Assembly (NCBI RefSeq): GCF_000378385.1
Contig: NZ_KB899665.1
Span: forward strand, 25,036-89,035
Source of the DNA: Paenibacillus daejeonensis DSM 15491
Lineage (GTDB): Bacteria > Bacillota > Bacilli > Paenibacillales > Paenibacillaceae
Direction of reading: 5' to 3'
Length of the DNA: 64,000 nt
In this document: positions 63,701 through 64,000 of the stretch, piece by piece
How positions within the stretch are numbered: position 1 is the stretch's first letter
Layout of the letters: the number at the start of each line of letters is the position of its first letter
The notes under the pieces: generated by a model
Database searches by the model: none
Seen by the model: the letters and a program-made list of their open reading frames with translations, nothing else
Told to the model about the DNA's origin: nothing
Made by a program: the position numbers and the translations under genes

Positions 63701-64000
63701 AAAGTTTACTTGCAGGGGGCCACTGCGGTTGGAGGGGCCTGTTGTGGCGCGGAACCCTGCTCTAAGTCCTAAAAAGTTTACTTGGAGCGGTCTGCAACGG
63801 CGTGGAACCCTGCTTGAAGACTAGAAAGTTTACTTGGAGAGGCCAGCTGCGACGCGGAAGCCTGCTCTAAGTCTAGAAAGTTTACTTGGATGGGCCTGCT
63901 GCGACGCAGAATCCAGTTTGATGCAAGAAACTTTCGTTGGAGGCACCATGCGGCGCTCGATTGGGTCTGCAAGGCAAGAAACTTTCGTTGGAGGCACCAT
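63701..64000. repeat. 51-52-bp repeat array running off the window
   Basis: AAAGTTTACTTGGA-type cores occur at 63701, 63773, 63825 and 63877; then AAACTTTCGTTGG at about 63928 and 63979. Spacings after the first are 52, 52, 51 and 51. The cores resemble those at 26517-27197 and 36189-36480. No gene is seen to the window end. Confidence 0.8.

Overview
The window looks like a Bacillota chromosome of the Paenibacillus type. Supporting signs are AGGAGG-like ribosome sites ahead of most genes, many GTG/TTG starts, a mid-to-high GC content by eye, YesM/YesN-type sugar regulation, a SleB cortex hydrolase, and spore-surface genes (Ena-like pilins and a BclA-like collagen). This assignment rests on gene content, not on a database search. 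No rRNA, tRNA, insertion sequence, prophage or CRISPR array was seen.

Layout. 1-5216: cell-envelope polymer genes (galU end, manC, LCP, PIG-L deacetylase, polysaccharide pyruvyl transferase). 5375-7979: DUF2203, an SDR/DUF2867 protein and a small membrane-anchored protein. 8391-15309, all on the minus strand: SDR, MarR plus MFS exporter, PadR plus two membrane proteins, a short UvrC-like nuclease and a lipoprotein. 15515-28128: a carbohydrate locus with a YesM-like kinase, a YesN-like regulator, a DUF3626 protein, an ABC importer and two glycoside hydrolases. 28236-39896: HAD-CWC fusion, an lpd pseudogene fragment, an acidic beta-helix-like protein, small membrane proteins, an FAD oxidoreductase opposite an AraC regulator, a KapD-like exonuclease and a GGDEF-EAL protein. 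39968-54086: the most interesting region. 54297-64000: L,D-transpeptidase, lipoprotein, YiiX-like hydrolase, SleB, an mhq-type quinone/thiol stress set and a type I pullulanase.

The 39968-54086 region combines three small proteins resembling endospore-appendage (Ena, DUF3992) pilins, a Maf-type (DUF115) glycosyltransferase, what appears to be a complete CMP-legionaminic acid pathway in two convergent operons (ptmE-like, Gfo/Idh, legF, ptmA-like on plus; legB-legC-legG-legI-legH on minus), and a collagen-like glycoprotein with about 100 Gly-X-Y triplets rich in Gly-Ala-Thr. Maf enzymes normally place nonulosonic acids on flagellin. No flagellar gene is present here. I infer a dedicated machine that makes legionaminic acid and attaches it to spore appendage or exosporium-type proteins. 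This is the best candidate for an undescribed system.

A second theme is in the gaps. Several intergenic regions, most of them between convergent genes, hold tandem or paired repeats with nearly the same period (50-52 bp) but different sequences. Separately, highly folded elements of about 160-245 bp with complementary ends recur at three or four places.
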